DNA of 64,000 nt, from assembly GCF_005222675.1 (NCBI RefSeq), contig NZ_STGE01000048.1:1-64000 (forward strand), given 5' to 3'. Positions 26,400 through 35,235 of this stretch are shown here, in pieces (the first letter of the stretch is position 1; each line of letters opens with the position of its first letter). The notes under the pieces were generated by a model, which saw nothing but the letters and a program-made list of their open reading frames with translations, made no database searches and was not told the origin of the DNA. The DNA comes from Mycolicibacterium sp. CR10 (GTDB taxonomy: Bacteria > Actinomycetota > Actinomycetes > Mycobacteriales > Mycobacteriaceae). A program made the position numbers and the translations under genes.

Positions 26400-27578
26400 T
26401 TACCCCGATCCGACCGCGGACTCGACGTCGGTGGCAGCGAGTCCCAGTTCGGCGAGGACCTCGTCGGTGTGGCCGCCCAACTCCGGCGCGGGACCGCGGA
26501 CACGGCCCGGCGTGCGCGAGAACCACGTCGGGACACCGGGAAAGCGCACCGGCCCGTGGGGCGTCTCGACGGTCTCGAACATCCCGACGGCGTTCAGGTG
26601 TGGATGGTCGAACAGCGCGTCGGGCGTATTCAGCGGCGCCGCCGGAATCTCCAGACGGGTGAACAGCTCCAACCACTCCTCGGTGGTGCGCTCCGTCATC
26701 GTCTCGGCCAACAGCCCGTACACGGTGTCGATCTGGCGCGCCCGGAGTTCCAGGGTGGTGTACAGGTCAGAGGCCCACGGCGGACGCACCGCGTCGATGA
26801 ACGCGTTCCAGTGTTTGTCGTTGTAGATCAGCGCCGCGATGTAGCCGTCCTTGGTGCGATACGGCTTGCGGTTCGGCGCCACGGTGCGTGGGTACACGGC
26901 CGGGCCGAGCGGCGGGTCGAACATCGCACCGTTGGCGTGTTCGACCAGCATGAAGGACGCCATGGTCTCGAACATCGCGACCTCGACCTCCTGCCCTTCG
27001 CCGGTGCGCTCCCGGTGGAACAGCGCCATCATCGTCGCGTAGACGGCGGTCAATCCCGCGACCTTGTCGGCGATGATGGTGCCGACGAAATTCGCTTCGC
27101 CGGTGAGTTGCTCCTGCACCGCGGGCAGGCCGCACTCGGCCTGAATGGTGTCGTCGTAGGCGGGACGGTCACGCTCGGGCCCGCGCCTGCCGTATCCGTA
27201 GCAGTTGGTGTAGACGATCGACGGGTTGACCGCGGCGACGGCGTCGTAATCGAATCCCAGCTTGGCGATCGCCTTGGCGCGCATCGAGTGGATGAACACG
27301 TCGGCACGTTCGATCAGGGCCCGCACCGCTGCCTTGCCTGCGTCGGTCCGTAGATCGAGCACCACGCTGCGCTTGCCTCGGTTGACGTTGACGAAGACGC
27401 CGCTCATCCCCGACACCGGCCCGACGGAGATGTAACGGGTGTTATCGCCCTCCGGCGGTTCGATTTTGATGACCTCGGCGCCCATGTCCGCCAGGATCTG
27501 GGTGCAATAGGGGCCCATCACCATCGCGGTGAGATCGACGATCCGCACCCCGCTCAGCGGCCCCGTCGACTCAGCCAT
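26400..27578 (-). CDS. CaiB/BaiF-type (class III) CoA transferase
   Basis: 392 residues. N-terminal LSGVRIVDLTAMVMGPYCTQ and GAEVIKIEPPEGDNTR are standard, and the catalytic Asp is probably Asp142 in AYDDTIQAECG. Class III enzymes move CoA between acids through a mixed anhydride. In this operon it could activate the acid formed upstream without ATP. ATG 27578 lies 8 bases inside the preceding SDR gene, so the two are coupled. Confidence 0.92.
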   Translation of the reverse strand: MAESTGPLSGVRIVDLTAMVMGPYCTQILADMGAEVIKIEPPEGDNTRYISVGPVSGMSGVFVNVNRGKRSVVLDLRTDAGKAAVRALIERADVFIHSMRAKAIAKLGFDYDAVAAVNPSIVYTNCYGYGRRGPERDRPAYDDTIQAECGLPAVQEQLTGEANFVGTIIADKVAGLTAVYATMMALFHRERTGEGQEVEVAMFETMASFMLVEHANGAMFDPPLGPAVYPRTVAPNRKPYRTKDGYIAALIYNDKHWNAFIDAVRPPWASDLYTTLELRARQIDTVYGLLAETMTERTTEEWLELFTRLEIPAAPLNTPDALFDHPHLNAVGMFETVETPHGPVRFPGVPTWFSRTPGRVRGPAPELGGHTDEVLAELGLAATDVESAVGSG

Positions 27579-28578
27579 GGCCGGCCACCTCCACCATGCC
27601 CCGCTGCGCCATCGCGAAGCTGTACCGGATGTGGTCGGAATGCCCGTCCGGCACCACCGGGAAGACCAGCGGCTTCGTCATGTCCCGGATGGCGTCGATG
27701 TGCGCGCCGACGTCGGCGATCGACCACGCGCTCCGGTAAACCCCCGGCGACTCGGCGACCACCGCACGCGCCACCCGCCCGGCCAGCGCGATGAGCATCT
27801 CCCCTGTGATGGAACAGCTTTCGTGGGACAGCCAGGCAGCCACCGGGGCCACCAACTCGGTACCCATCGGCGGATAGGCGGAGGTGTCGATACCTTCCGC
27901 CATCCTGGTCACGGCGGCGGGCACGATCACGTTGCTCATGACACCGTGCGCCGCGCCCTCGATGGCAGCGACGTTGGACAGACCCACAATGCCCGCCTTG
28001 GCCACCGCATAGTTCGCCACATCGTGGTTGCCGTAGAGACCGCCGATCGACGAGGTCAACACGATGCGGCCGTAGCCGGCGTCGCACATCACCGGGAACG
28101 CTGGGCGCACCACGTGGAAGGCACCCCGAAGATGGACGTCCACGACCGCTTCGAAGTCTTCGTAGCTCATCTCCCGAAGAGATCCCCTCCGGACGATGCC
28201 GGCGTTGTGCACCAGGATGTCGATCCGACCGAACGTCTCCAGGGCCGCGTCGATGATCGCTCTGCCACCGTCGGCAGTGGCGACGGAGTCGGTGCTGGCG
28301 ACGGCTTGCCCTCCGGCGGCGACGATCTCGGACACCACCTGGTCGGCGGGCGCCTCATCGGCGACGGGTGGTGGGGGGGAAAGATCGCCGCGTGGTGGGC
28401 GGGAAATATCGCCGCGTGGCGGGCGGGAGATGTTGTCGTCACCGCTCAGAGTTCCGCCGGGATCGTTGACCACCACCTTGGCCCCCTGCGCGGCGAGCAG
28501 GTGCGCGTAGGAACGCCCCAGGCCCCTGCCCGCCCCGGTGACGACGGCGACGCGGCCGTCGAACCTCAGGTCAGCCAT
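27571..28578 (-). CDS. Short-chain dehydrogenase/reductase with in-frame repeat insertion
   Basis: 335 residues, longer than the usual 250-300 classical SDR. Cofactor motif TGAGRGLGRS, NAG motif HNAGIV, catalytic Ser in LTSSIGG and YAVAK (Tyr/Lys). The N terminus up to VVVNDPGG resembles the (3R)-hydroxyacyl-CoA dehydrogenase domain of peroxisomal MFE-2-type proteins. Right after NDPGGTLSGDD it carries about 22 extra residues made of repeated ISRPPRGD, at a surface loop position. Seven bases after the monooxygenase stop, in the same operon. Confidence 0.88.
   Translation of the reverse strand: MADLRFDGRVAVVTGAGRGLGRSYAHLLAAQGAKVVVNDPGGTLSGDDNISRPPRGDISRPPRGDLSPPPPVADEAPADQVVSEIVAAGGQAVASTDSVATADGGRAIIDAALETFGRIDILVHNAGIVRRGSLREMSYEDFEAVVDVHLRGAFHVVRPAFPVMCDAGYGRIVLTSSIGGLYGNHDVANYAVAKAGIVGLSNVAAIEGAAHGVMSNVIVPAAVTRMAEGIDTSAYPPMGTELVAPVAAWLSHESCSITGEMLIALAGRVARAVVAESPGVYRSAWSIADVGAHIDAIRDMTKPLVFPVVPDGHSDHIRYSFAMAQRGMVEVAGHG
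28368..28431 (-). repeat. In-frame 24-nt tandem repeat (ISRPPRGD) inside the SDR gene
   Basis: Read on the minus strand, units of 24 bases encode ISRPPRGD, ISRPPRGD and a degenerate third copy LSPPPP. The two full copies differ at a few bases. The insertion lies just after the cofactor-binding NDPGG loop of the SDR, keeps the reading frame, and its Arg/Pro-rich composition is unlike the rest of the protein. Confidence 0.75.
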
Positions 28579-28585
28579 GCGGCCC

Positions 28586-30424
28586 TCACGTGCCCAACTC
28601 CAGGCCGTCGAGGTCGCCGGTGGCACGCCACTCGGCCAGCAGGTCCTCGAAGGCGTAGAAACCGGGCGAGTAGAAGTCGCCGAGGAACGAGCCGTTGCCT
28701 TCCGCGCCACCGCGACCCTCGTTGTTGTAATAGCCAGGGGTGCAGGACAGCTCGAATGCCGAGTTGTCGATCGCCAATTCCCTGATGGTGCCGACCCAGG
28801 CGTCCTGGCCGTCCTTGCTCGGCTCGACGGTGGTCGCGCCGCGGTTCTGCGCCTCGGCGAGAATATAGGCGATGTGTTTGGCCTGCTGCTCGAACATCGC
28901 CGTGGTGTTGGCGGACACTCCGCCCTGGATGAAGCCGGTGAAGAACAGGTTGGGAAAGCCCCGACCGGTGATCCCGTGCAGCGTCTTGTAGCTGTCGTGC
29001 CAGTAGTCGAACAGTGACGTCCCGTCGCGGCCCTCGATGACGTCGATCGCATACCGGCGGCTGATCTCGGTGGAGATCTCGAAGCCGCTCGCAAAGATCA
29101 CGCAGTCGACCTCGTACTCGACGCCGCCGGCGACAATCCCCTTCTCCGTCAATCGTTCCACACCCTTGGACTCCGCGACGTCGACGAGCGTGACGTTGGG
29201 TCGATTGAAGGCGGGCAGATAGCTCTCGCTCGAGCACGGACGCTTGCACATGAACCGGTAGTAGGGCTTGAGTGCCTCCGCCGTGGCGGGATCATCGACG
29301 ATTCCGGCGATCCGGCGGCGCAGCCGCTCCATGATCTTGAAGTCTTCCTCTTCCCGGATGGCCATGATCTGCTCGATGCTCAACGATGCGGGGTCCTCGC
29401 TGGCTGCGATGCGCGCGGTCATGTTGCGTCCCAGTTCGGTCCAGAAGTCGCACACCAGGTCCGGCTCTCCGAACACCACGCCGACGAACGGTGACCAATT
29501 GTGGAAGTTGCGCTTGCGCTCCTCCTGCCAGCCCGGCGTCAGGGAGGCGGCCCACTCCGGATCGGTCGGGGTGTTCGGACGCTCGTCCACCGAGGACGGG
29601 GTGCGCTGGAACACGAACAGCTGCTTGGCATCCCGGCCCAGATGCGGAACCAGCTGCACGCCCGTCGCGCCGGTACCGACCAGTGCCACCCGCTTGTCCG
29701 CCAGCTTGTCCAGGCCACCACTGGCGTCACCGCCGGTGTAGTCGTAGTCCCAGCGCGCGGAGTGGAAGACGTGACCCGCAAAGTCCTTGATGCCTGCGAT
29801 GTCGGGCAGCTTCGGGCGGTTGTACGAGCCCTGGGCCATCACCACGAACCGCGCCCGGATGTCGTCACCGCGGTCGGTGCTGATCCGCCACCGTTCGGTT
29901 GAGTCTTCCCAGCGCATTTCGCGTACCTGAGTGGAGAACAGTGCACCGTCGTACAGGCCGAAATGTTTGCCGATGTTGCGGCAGTGCTGGAAGATCTCGG
30001 CGCCGTCGGCGAACTTCTTCGACGGCATGAAGTCGAGCTCTTCGAGCAGCGGGATGTAGCAGTACGCATCGTTGTCGCACTGGATCCCGGGAAAGCGATT
30101 CCAGTACCAGACGCCACCGAAGTCGCCGGCCATCTCGATCACCCGCACGCCCTCGACGCCGGCCTTCTTCAGATACGCCCCGGCCAGCAGTCCGGCGAAT
30201 CCCCCGCCGAGGATCACGACTTCGGCGTTGTCGACGACAGGGTCACGGTCTGCGACCGGCGTGTAGGGATCGATCTCGGAGAATTCCGCGAAGTCGTCCT
30301 TGAGCTCCAGATACTGCCGTGCACCTTCAGGACGCAGTCGCTTCGCCCGCTCGTGTGCGTACTTCTCCCGCAGCGCTTCGATGTCGAAGTCGTCGGGTGT
30401 ATCGGTGGGCCCGCAGGGTTTCAC
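28586..30424 (-). CDS. Flavin-dependent Baeyer-Villiger-type monooxygenase
   Basis: 612 residues. Two Rossmann motifs, GGGFAG (73-78, FAD) and GTGATG (250-255, NADPH), flank the Baeyer-Villiger fingerprint FAGHVFHSARWD (215-226). Expected to insert one oxygen next to a ketone, giving an ester or lactone, or to N/S-oxygenate. GTG 30424 is chosen because AGAGGA sits five bases before it; a GTG 13 codons earlier lies inside a hairpin and lacks a ribosome site. The N-terminal 60-residue extension is as in phenylacetone/cyclopentadecanone-type enzymes. Confidence 0.9.
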   Translation of the reverse strand: MKPCGPTDTPDDFDIEALREKYAHERAKRLRPEGARQYLELKDDFAEFSEIDPYTPVADRDPVVDNAEVVILGGGFAGLLAGAYLKKAGVEGVRVIEMAGDFGGVWYWNRFPGIQCDNDAYCYIPLLEELDFMPSKKFADGAEIFQHCRNIGKHFGLYDGALFSTQVREMRWEDSTERWRISTDRGDDIRARFVVMAQGSYNRPKLPDIAGIKDFAGHVFHSARWDYDYTGGDASGGLDKLADKRVALVGTGATGVQLVPHLGRDAKQLFVFQRTPSSVDERPNTPTDPEWAASLTPGWQEERKRNFHNWSPFVGVVFGEPDLVCDFWTELGRNMTARIAASEDPASLSIEQIMAIREEEDFKIMERLRRRIAGIVDDPATAEALKPYYRFMCKRPCSSESYLPAFNRPNVTLVDVAESKGVERLTEKGIVAGGVEYEVDCVIFASGFEISTEISRRYAIDVIEGRDGTSLFDYWHDSYKTLHGITGRGFPNLFFTGFIQGGVSANTTAMFEQQAKHIAYILAEAQNRGATTVEPSKDGQDAWVGTIRELAIDNSAFELSCTPGYYNNEGRGGAEGNGSFLGDFYSPGFYAFEDLLAEWRATGDLDGLELGT

Positions 30425-30442
30425 TGTTGTCCTCTTTCCAGG

Positions 30443-30491
30443 GATTTCGGCGTACTTGGTCACGCTCAGCGTGACGAACTACGCCGAAATC
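30443..30491. promoter_or_regulatory. Long hairpin between Rieske oxygenase and monooxygenase genes
   Basis: Outer arms GATTTCGGCGTA / TACGCCGAAATC and inner arms GTCACGCT / AGCGTGAC form a 49-base imperfect palindrome with small internal bulges. It fills the only sizeable gap (69 bases) inside the otherwise tightly packed operon. It could be a partial terminator, RNA-processing site or stabilising structure that sets different levels for the two oxygenases. Function is inference. Confidence 0.6.
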
Positions 30492-30493
30492 GC

Positions 30494-31891
30494 TCAGATC
30501 GGTCGGGGTGCGCCGGTGCCCATGTACTTGGCAAGCTGCGTGTGCAGGTTGACCGTGCTGCGTTCGCGATACGGGTTGGGCCTCGTGCCGGCAAAGCCGA
30601 GCGACTTCATCCCCTGCTGCACGGCCGCCATGTTCGAGAAGTCCTGCGGCAGAACGGAAAGCCAGTTGGGGTCACCGACCGGGGTGTACACCCACTCGGT
30701 GACGGGCTGCTCGTCCTTCGGGTACAACTCGAAGACCGCCACCTCGAAGATGCACTTGTCCGGGTGATAACTCGGGTCGGGCCGCGCGCTGTAACACAAC
30801 GCGCTGGTGAGTCCCTGGCCCACTTGAAAGTTCGGGAAGATCTGCCACGCGGTGCCACTCTGACCGAGGATGTCCGCCGGGATGGTGGGCCAGATGACCC
30901 CCCGCGCCGCGTCGTCGTTGCGGGCCGAGGTCAACCAGTGCTGGAGCACCTGGTCGGCGGGGGTGCCCTCGGGCAATTCGTCGACCAGTCGTTTGGCGGC
31001 GTTGACGAGCGTGTTGGTGGTGGTCGCGTTCGTCTCTTCCATCGTGTAGATCTGCATCTCGGCGGTGGAGATGCGTGGATCGCCGGTGCCGAGACGGATC
31101 TTCGACTTGGTCTCGTCCATGCCCTTGGGGGCGTCGTAGCCGATATTGCTGTGAATGCCTTGCGCTTTGGCCCACCCCTTGAACTCACCGAACTTGTTGA
31201 ACTCGGGGTGGGTGGTGAACACGTGGTAGGTCTCGTTGAAGGCCTCCAGCGCGACCTTCCAGTTGCAGTCGAAGTTGAGCCACTTGCGCCACTTGTAGCG
31301 CATGTTCTCCAACCCGAACGGGTCCAGGATCTTCGCCGCGGGAAACAGGTAGTCCGCCAGCGGTTCGCAATCGGGATCCATGTTGATCCACACCCAGCCA
31401 CCCCAGGTGTCGACCTTCACGCCGCGAAGGTGGGTGTTGTCCGGGTTCAGGGCGCCCTTCCAGTCGTCCTGCTCGCGGATGTGGGTGCACGCGCCGTCCA
31501 GGCCGTAGGTCCAGCCGTGGAAGCCGCAGACGAACGACTTGCGGGCCCGCCCGGCTGCGTTCTTCGCGCCGGGCGGCGTGTCGACCAGTCTGCGGCCGCG
31601 GTGCATGCACACGTTGTGGTGAGCGGCGAAATCGGCGGCCGAGTTCCCGGGCCCGGTGCGCACCACGATGATGGAGTCGTCGAGGATGTCGTAGGTCAGG
31701 TAGCTACCGACATCAGGGATGTCCTCGATCCGGCCGGCCTGCTGCCAGACCTTGCGCCACAACCGGTCTCGCTCATTGCGCGCGTATTCCTCGGAGATGT
31801 AGGCCTCGACGCCGATGGTCACCGGGTCGGCGAGTTCCTCGGCGGGGTCCACCTCGGAGCGGCTGTCTGAGTTGGTCTGCAGATCGGTCAT
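30494..31891 (-). CDS. Rieske [2Fe-2S] aromatic-ring-hydroxylating oxygenase, alpha subunit
   Basis: 465 residues. Rieske cluster ligands Cys95, His97 (NVCMHRGRR) and Cys122, His125 (VCGFHGWTYG). Catalytic Fe ligands His223 and His228 lie in FNETYHVFTTHPE. Dioxygenates or monooxygenates an aromatic or alicyclic substrate using electrons from a reductase/ferredoxin, which is not encoded nearby. Second gene of the minus-strand operon, 10 bases after the SDR. Substrate unknown. Confidence 0.93.
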   Translation of the reverse strand: MTDLQTNSDSRSEVDPAEELADPVTIGVEAYISEEYARNERDRLWRKVWQQAGRIEDIPDVGSYLTYDILDDSIIVVRTGPGNSAADFAAHHNVCMHRGRRLVDTPPGAKNAAGRARKSFVCGFHGWTYGLDGACTHIREQDDWKGALNPDNTHLRGVKVDTWGGWVWINMDPDCEPLADYLFPAAKILDPFGLENMRYKWRKWLNFDCNWKVALEAFNETYHVFTTHPEFNKFGEFKGWAKAQGIHSNIGYDAPKGMDETKSKIRLGTGDPRISTAEMQIYTMEETNATTTNTLVNAAKRLVDELPEGTPADQVLQHWLTSARNDDAARGVIWPTIPADILGQSGTAWQIFPNFQVGQGLTSALCYSARPDPSYHPDKCIFEVAVFELYPKDEQPVTEWVYTPVGDPNWLSVLPQDFSNMAAVQQGMKSLGFAGTRPNPYRERSTVNLHTQLAKYMGTGAPRPI

Positions 31892-31901
31892 GCGATCTCC
31901 C

Positions 31902-32756
31902 TCATAACTGGCTGATGCTGGTGCGGAAGGATTCGTCTTTCAGGAACAGCGAGGTGTTGTCGGTGCCGAGGTGTGACCACTTGAGGTTCAGCCCGCCGTC
32001 GACGAGCAGTGTCTGGCCGGTGATGTAGCTCGACATGTCCGACAACAGGAACAGGATCGCGCCGGCCTGTTCCTCGGGCCGGCCGCGCCGGCCCATCGCG
32101 ATGGCCTGACGGTCACGGGCGGGGTCGGGGTCGACGTAGGTCCTCGAGGCTTCGGTCTCGGTGACACCGGGCGCCACCGCGTTGACCCGGATGTCGTGCA
32201 GTGCGAGTTCGACCGCCATCGTGCGTGTCATCGCCACCACGGCGGCCTTGGCCGTGCCGTAGGCGATGTGGAACGGCGCCGTGTTCAGCCCACTGATCGA
32301 GGACACCGACACGATGGAGCCGGGGCCGCCCTGGGCGCGGATCTCGTTGGCAACCGCCTGGCTCATGAAGAACGCTGTCTCCAGGTTGGCGGCGAACAGG
32401 GCGCGCCAGTCCTCCCGGCTCACCCGGGTCGACGGCATCCAGGTCGCCGGGGCGGCACCCCCGGCGATGTTCACCAACCCGTACAACCGTCCCTCGATGC
32501 CGCGCACCGCGTCGATCACCGCGGCGATGCCGTCGTCGGTCGATGCGTCGGCGCTCACGGGCACCACCGACAACCCCGCTGCCGCCAACGGTGCGACGTG
32601 TTCGTCGAGGTTGTCGCGCGACCGGCTGACCGCGACCACGGTGGCGCCCGCCTCGGCCGCCATGCGGGTGACCGTCGTTCCGATGCCACCGCCGCCGGCG
32701 CCGGACACCACCACGATGCGGCTGTCCAGGCTTAACGGGCTGTTAGCGGACATCAT
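31902..32756 (-). CDS. Short-chain dehydrogenase/reductase
   Basis: 284 residues. Motifs: VVVSGAGGGGIGTT (cofactor, with an extra Gly), NIAGG, Ser in VSVSSISG and YGTAK. First gene of the catabolic operon. Two tandem ATG codons (32756, 32753) are possible starts; no Shine-Dalgarno is seen, and a TATTAT-like -10 box about 15 bases upstream suggests a leaderless transcript. The 12-bp palindrome at 32759 abuts the start, so a bound repressor would block initiation. Confidence 0.87.
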   Translation of the reverse strand: MMSANSPLSLDSRIVVVSGAGGGGIGTTVTRMAAEAGATVVAVSRSRDNLDEHVAPLAAAGLSVVPVSADASTDDGIAAVIDAVRGIEGRLYGLVNIAGGAAPATWMPSTRVSREDWRALFAANLETAFFMSQAVANEIRAQGGPGSIVSVSSISGLNTAPFHIAYGTAKAAVVAMTRTMAVELALHDIRVNAVAPGVTETEASRTYVDPDPARDRQAIAMGRRGRPEEQAGAILFLLSDMSSYITGQTLLVDGGLNLKWSHLGTDNTSLFLKDESFRTSISQL

Positions 32757-32758
32757 AA

Positions 32759-32770
32759 TTGTCCGGACAA
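32759..32770. promoter_or_regulatory. Perfect palindrome TTGTCCGGACAA in divergent promoter (candidate GntR operator)
   Basis: A 12-bp perfect inverted repeat in the 80-base gap between the two divergent catabolic operons, two bases from the minus-strand ATG and between it and a TATTAT-like box. The plus-strand operon encodes a GntR regulator, the natural candidate to bind here and repress both directions until an inducer is present. Binding is inferred from position and symmetry only. Confidence 0.55.
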
Positions 32771-32836
32771 ATAATAGAACTCTGCATATTGAAGAACACT
32801 ATTCCGCAGCGCTTATCCGGTCGTCAAGAGCTGATC

Positions 32837-34495
32837 ATGGAGCCAGAGCGCTATTGTCTGGACTACGGCACCTTGCTAACGTCGCCGTTCATGGATGCCC
32901 GGTACCTCGCACCGCACCCGAGCGCCGCCACGGGGTGGCGCCTGGAGCGCGTGACTGCGCCGAGCCGGTTGTTCGGCGCGAACGGCCTCCGCACCGGTCC
33001 CGACGGCCGCGTCTACATCGCCCAGGTGACGGGCAGCCAGATCAGTGCGCTGGACCCGGCGAACGGATCCGTCGAGACGATCAGTGCCAAGGGCGGCGAC
33101 ATCACCGCCCCCGACGACGTCGCGTTCGCACCGGACGGCACGCTCTACGCCACCGAGGTGATGGACGGCAGGGTGAGTGTGCGCGAGCGCGACGGCCGCA
33201 CGCGCGTGCTCCGCGACAACCTGCCGTGCGCCAACGGCATCACGGTGCACGAGGGCCGGCTGTTCATCAACGAGTGCCGCGACGGTGGCCGCCTGATGGA
33301 ACTCGACCGCGACAGCGGAACCCCGAGAGTGTTGCTGGAGAACCTGCCGTCCCCCAACGCGATGGAGGTCGGTCCCGACGGCCTGCTGTACTACCCGCTG
33401 ATGACGGCCAACGAGATCTGGCGGGTGGACCCCTCCACCGAAGGACCGTGTGAGCCGCAGCGCGTGGCCGCAGACCTCGGTGTGCCCGACGCCGTCAAGT
33501 TCGACGCCGACGGGTTCATCGTGTCCACCCAGGTGGCCACCGGGCAGGTGCTGCGCATCGACCCGCGCACCGGGGATAGGACGGTGCTGGCCCAGCTGAA
33601 CCCCGGACTGGACAACCTCACCTTCGTCGGCGACCGGCTGTTCGTGTCCAACTTCACCGGGGAGATCACCGAGATCCTCGGCGGTGGGCAGACCGCCACG
33701 GTGCTGCCGGGCGGTTTGAATTGGCCACTGGACCTGGCCGTCGGCGTCGACGGCAACCTGTACGTCGCCGATGGCACGTACTTCTATGTCGTGACGCCGG
33801 ACGGCGTGCTGCAGACGGTCGGCATGCTGTTCTCCCCGGGCTATCCCGGCTTCCTGCGGGGCCTCGCCACCGCCGGCCACGGTGAGTTCGTGGTGACCAC
33901 CTCGGGTGGCCAGGTAGCCCGCTACCGACCGGCGGACGGCGAAACCGATTATCTGGCAAACGACTTCGACCAGCTCTACGGCGTGGCGATCGGTGCCGAC
34001 GGAACGATCGTGTTCGCCGAGCAGGGCACCGGTCGGGTGCATGCACTGCGGTCGGACGCCACGGTGGAGACGGTCGCCTCGGGTCTGAAGGACCCGGTCG
34101 GCGTCGCGTTCGACGCGCACGGTGCCATCCTGATCGCCGAGTCCGGCGCCGGCCGGGTGGTGCGGGTGGCCGGTTCGGGCGTCGACACCGTCGTCGACGG
34201 TCTCCGACAACCACAGGGAATTCACGTTCGCGACGGCACGCTGTTCATCGTCGACGCAGGCGCCAAGGAGGTCGTCGCGTTCGACCTGAACCCGGAGGCC
34301 TCGGCGGCCCGCCGCGTCATTGCCTCGGGGCTCCCGGTCGGGCCGCCCCCCGGTGTCGATCCCAAGCCGCTTCGCGGAATGCCGCCGTTCTCGGGACCGC
34401 AGGGACCGTTCGCCGGCATCACCTCCGGCCCGGACGGCACGCTCTATGTCTCCGCAGACGGCGACGGCAGCGTGCTGGCGGTGCGCCCGGCATGA
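32837..34495 (+). CDS. SMP-30/gluconolactonase-like beta-propeller protein
   Basis: 552 residues made of about ten propeller-type repeats with the pattern GPDG-LYVAD (for example LRTGPDGRVYIAQVTG, VAFAPDGTLYATEVMDG, GITSGPDGTLYVSADGDG). This matches SMP-30/NHL-type six-bladed propellers, possibly two in series. No signal peptide, so cytoplasmic. Members are Ca-dependent lactonases or strictosidine-synthase-like enzymes; a lactonase would suit the lactone product of the neighbouring Baeyer-Villiger enzyme (inference). ATG 32837 is the first good start; the ribosome site is weak. Confidence 0.78.
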   Translation: MEPERYCLDYGTLLTSPFMDARYLAPHPSAATGWRLERVTAPSRLFGANGLRTGPDGRVYIAQVTGSQISALDPANGSVETISAKGGDITAPDDVAFAPDGTLYATEVMDGRVSVRERDGRTRVLRDNLPCANGITVHEGRLFINECRDGGRLMELDRDSGTPRVLLENLPSPNAMEVGPDGLLYYPLMTANEIWRVDPSTEGPCEPQRVAADLGVPDAVKFDADGFIVSTQVATGQVLRIDPRTGDRTVLAQLNPGLDNLTFVGDRLFVSNFTGEITEILGGGQTATVLPGGLNWPLDLAVGVDGNLYVADGTYFYVVTPDGVLQTVGMLFSPGYPGFLRGLATAGHGEFVVTTSGGQVARYRPADGETDYLANDFDQLYGVAIGADGTIVFAEQGTGRVHALRSDATVETVASGLKDPVGVAFDAHGAILIAESGAGRVVRVAGSGVDTVVDGLRQPQGIHVRDGTLFIVDAGAKEVVAFDLNPEASAARRVIASGLPVGPPPGVDPKPLRGMPPFSGPQGPFAGITSGPDGTLYVSADGDGSVLAVRPA

Positions 34496-35235
34496 CCGTC
34501 ACACCCGCCGATCACCGCTACCTGCAGGTGGCGCGCACGTTGCGCAAGGAGATCGTCGACGGCGTGTACCCGGTGGGCTCGCAACTGCCGACCGAACACG
34601 AGCTGTGCGAGCGGTTCGCGGTCAGCCGCTACACGGTTCGCGAAGCGCTGCGACGACTGCGCGACGACAACCTGGTCGCATCGCGACCGCGCGCCGGCAC
34701 GCTTGTGGTGCCGCGGCCGAACACGAATTCCTACGCCCAGGACGTGATGTCGATCAACGACCTGCTGGCATTCGCGGCGGGTGCCCAGTTTGCGATCGAG
34801 TCCACCGCCATGATCGCGATCGACACCGAGCTGTCGTCGCGCACCGGGCTGCCGACGGGCACGGAATGGCTTGCGGTACGCGGATATCGCCGCGGCGACC
34901 AGGATTCGACGCCGATATGCCGGACCGAGTACTACATCAACCGCACGTTCGCCGCGGTCGGGCGGCTGTTGCCCCGCCACACCGGGCCCATTTTCCCGCT
35001 GATCGAGGACCTGTTCGGGGTGAGCGTGGTCGAGGTGCACCAGGAGATCTCCGCGGTGCTGATCACCCCGGAGCTCGCCGACGGACTCGGGATCGCCGTG
35101 GGGAGCGCGGCGCTGCAGTTGCAGCGCAGCTACACCACCTCCGACGGCGAGGTCGCACAGGTCACAATCAACACGCACCCGTCGTCGCGATTCCGTCATG
35201 CGATGACCATGCGGCGGATCAAGGCGCCCGAGTGA
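34492..35235 (+). CDS. GntR-family transcriptional regulator, HutC/UTRA type
   Basis: 247 residues. N-terminal winged helix (LPTEHELCERFAVSRYTVREALRRL) and a C-terminal UTRA ligand-binding domain (about 90-240, ending TINTHPSSRFRHAM). Usually a repressor released by a small effector related to the pathway substrate. It overlaps the propeller gene by ATGA and the acyl-CoA ligase by GTGA, so it is embedded in the operon it probably controls through TTGTCCGGACAA at 32759. Confidence 0.9.
   Translation: MTVTPADHRYLQVARTLRKEIVDGVYPVGSQLPTEHELCERFAVSRYTVREALRRLRDDNLVASRPRAGTLVVPRPNTNSYAQDVMSINDLLAFAAGAQFAIESTAMIAIDTELSSRTGLPTGTEWLAVRGYRRGDQDSTPICRTEYYINRTFAAVGRLLPRHTGPIFPLIEDLFGVSVVEVHQEISAVLITPELADGLGIAVGSAALQLQRSYTTSDGEVAQVTINTHPSSRFRHAMTMRRIKAPE

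Noticed and set aside
22137..27353. Several long plus-strand frames opposite the acyl-CoA dehydrogenase, ThDP and CoA-transferase genes
   Set aside because: High-GC shadows in frames complementary to strong minus-strand genes; Arg/Gly/His-rich, no motifs.
28368..28431. Short direct repeats as a CRISPR-like array
   Set aside because: Only two to three contiguous 24-nt units without spacers, inside a coding frame.
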